Both the position numbers and the translations under genes were made by a program. Under the pieces are notes generated by a model. The model did no database searches. It saw only the letters and a list, made by a program, of their open reading frames with translations, and was not told the origin of the DNA. From Chloroflexi bacterium RBG_13_46_14 (GTDB lineage Bacteria; Chloroflexota; Dehalococcoidia; Dehalococcoidales; UBA2162), in the NCBI GenBank assembly GCA_001796415.1, contig MGML01000166.1:141-6638 (forward strand): 6,498 bases of DNA, read 5' to 3'. This document shows positions 6,125 through 6,498 of the stretch, piece after piece. The first letter of the stretch is position 1. Each line of letters begins with the position of its first letter.

Positions 6125-6498
6125 ATGGATAAAAAGTTTGAAATTCTTGATCACACTGCCGATATTGGCATCATAGCTTATGGAGAGGACCTGAAAAAAG
6201 CGTTCGAAAACGCGGCCTCAGGTATGTTCAGCTTGATAACCGACCTGACTGGTATCGTAAATGATCAGACCAGGAAGATCGACATTGGTTCGCCGGACCG
6301 TGAGAGTTTACTGGTAAGCTGGCTGAATGAACTTATATACCTGTTCGATGTGGAGAACCTCATTTTCGGTAAATTTGATATAATCTATCTTGATGACAAC
6401 GCTCTTTCAGCTATCGCATACGGAGAAAAGGTCGATCTTTCAAGACATGAAATAAGAACCGGTATAAAAGCAGCTACGTATCATATGCTGAAAATCGA
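6125..6498 (+). CDS. Archease, RtcB RNA ligase activator; 3' end outside window
   Basis: Archease is a small protein that speeds guanylylation and turnover of the RNA ligase RtcB, which joins 2',3'-cyclic phosphate (or 3'-phosphate) ends to 5'-OH ends in tRNA splicing and RNA repair. The frame runs open from ATG 6125 to the window edge, giving 124 complete codons of an expected ~140. The N-terminal signature is FEILDHTADIGI, with a likely metal-binding Asp13. The middle has SPDRESLLVSWLNELIYLFD, and near the end comes the family hallmark GIKAATYHMLKI. The final conserved aspartate and C-terminal strand fall beyond the window. AGGA at 6111-6114, 10 nt before the ATG, may be the ribosome site. 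The gene is co-directional with the PHP gene. rtcB is a likely neighbour downstream, but that cannot be checked here. Confidence 0.92.
   Translation, partial: MDKKFEILDHTADIGIIAYGEDLKKAFENAASGMFSLITDLTGIVNDQTRKIDIGSPDRESLLVSWLNELIYLFDVENLIFGKFDIIYLDDNALSAIAYGEKVDLSRHEIRTGIKAATYHMLKI

Larger units (their letters stand above)
1..6498 (+). other. Probable co-transcribed gene cluster (seven genes)
   Basis: All genes share one strand, with junctions of -4, +6, -8, +19, +36 and +37 nt and no hairpin followed by a T-run in any gap. The first four genes are coupled by overlap or near-contact of stop and start; the last three have their own ribosome sites. This fits one transcript entering from upstream of dprA and leaving past archease, although internal promoters cannot be excluded by eye. 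Confidence 0.6.

Overview
This window is a dense, single-strand run of housekeeping genes from a bacterial chromosome. All seven genes read on the + strand, in the order: dprA (3' part) - topA - xerC/xerD-type recombinase - M24 proline peptidase - efp - PHP-domain phosphoesterase - archease (5' part). Junctions are -4, +6, -8, +19, +36 and +37 nt, so a single transcript is plausible. I see no stretch over 40 bases without a gene, and no rRNA, tRNA, CRISPR array, insertion sequence, convincing promoter or terminator. The promoter that serves the cluster probably lies upstream of the window.

Organism: base composition is mid-range (somewhat under 50% G+C by eye), and codon use looks uniform from end to end, with no sign of recent transfer. 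The dprA-topA-xer core order is familiar from Firmicutes (there often with trmFO and hslV, both absent here). The M24 peptidase-efp pairing is also known there. The EF-P loop (KMKRTALARVK type), a bacterial archease and a small archaeal-like PHP protein instead point to Chloroflexota, perhaps a Dehalococcoidia-like lineage. That assignment is an inference from memory of family sequences, with low to moderate confidence.

Layout and function. Positions 1-3772 hold DNA-processing genes: DprA (loads RecA on incoming single-stranded DNA), topoisomerase I (relaxes negative supercoils) and a Xer tyrosine recombinase (chromosome dimer resolution or related site-specific recombination). Positions 3765-5403 hold a proline-themed pair: an Xaa-Pro type peptidase, and elongation factor P, which relieves stalling at polyproline. 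Positions 5440-6498 hold a PHP metallophosphoesterase and archease, the activator of the RtcB RNA ligase; rtcB may lie just downstream, but this cannot be seen.

Nothing here looks like a new defence or mobile system. The best leads are the one-residue-shorter EF-P loop lacking the usual PGKG, the PHP-archease pairing, and a weakly supported dnaX-like slippery heptamer in the zinc-finger region of topA.
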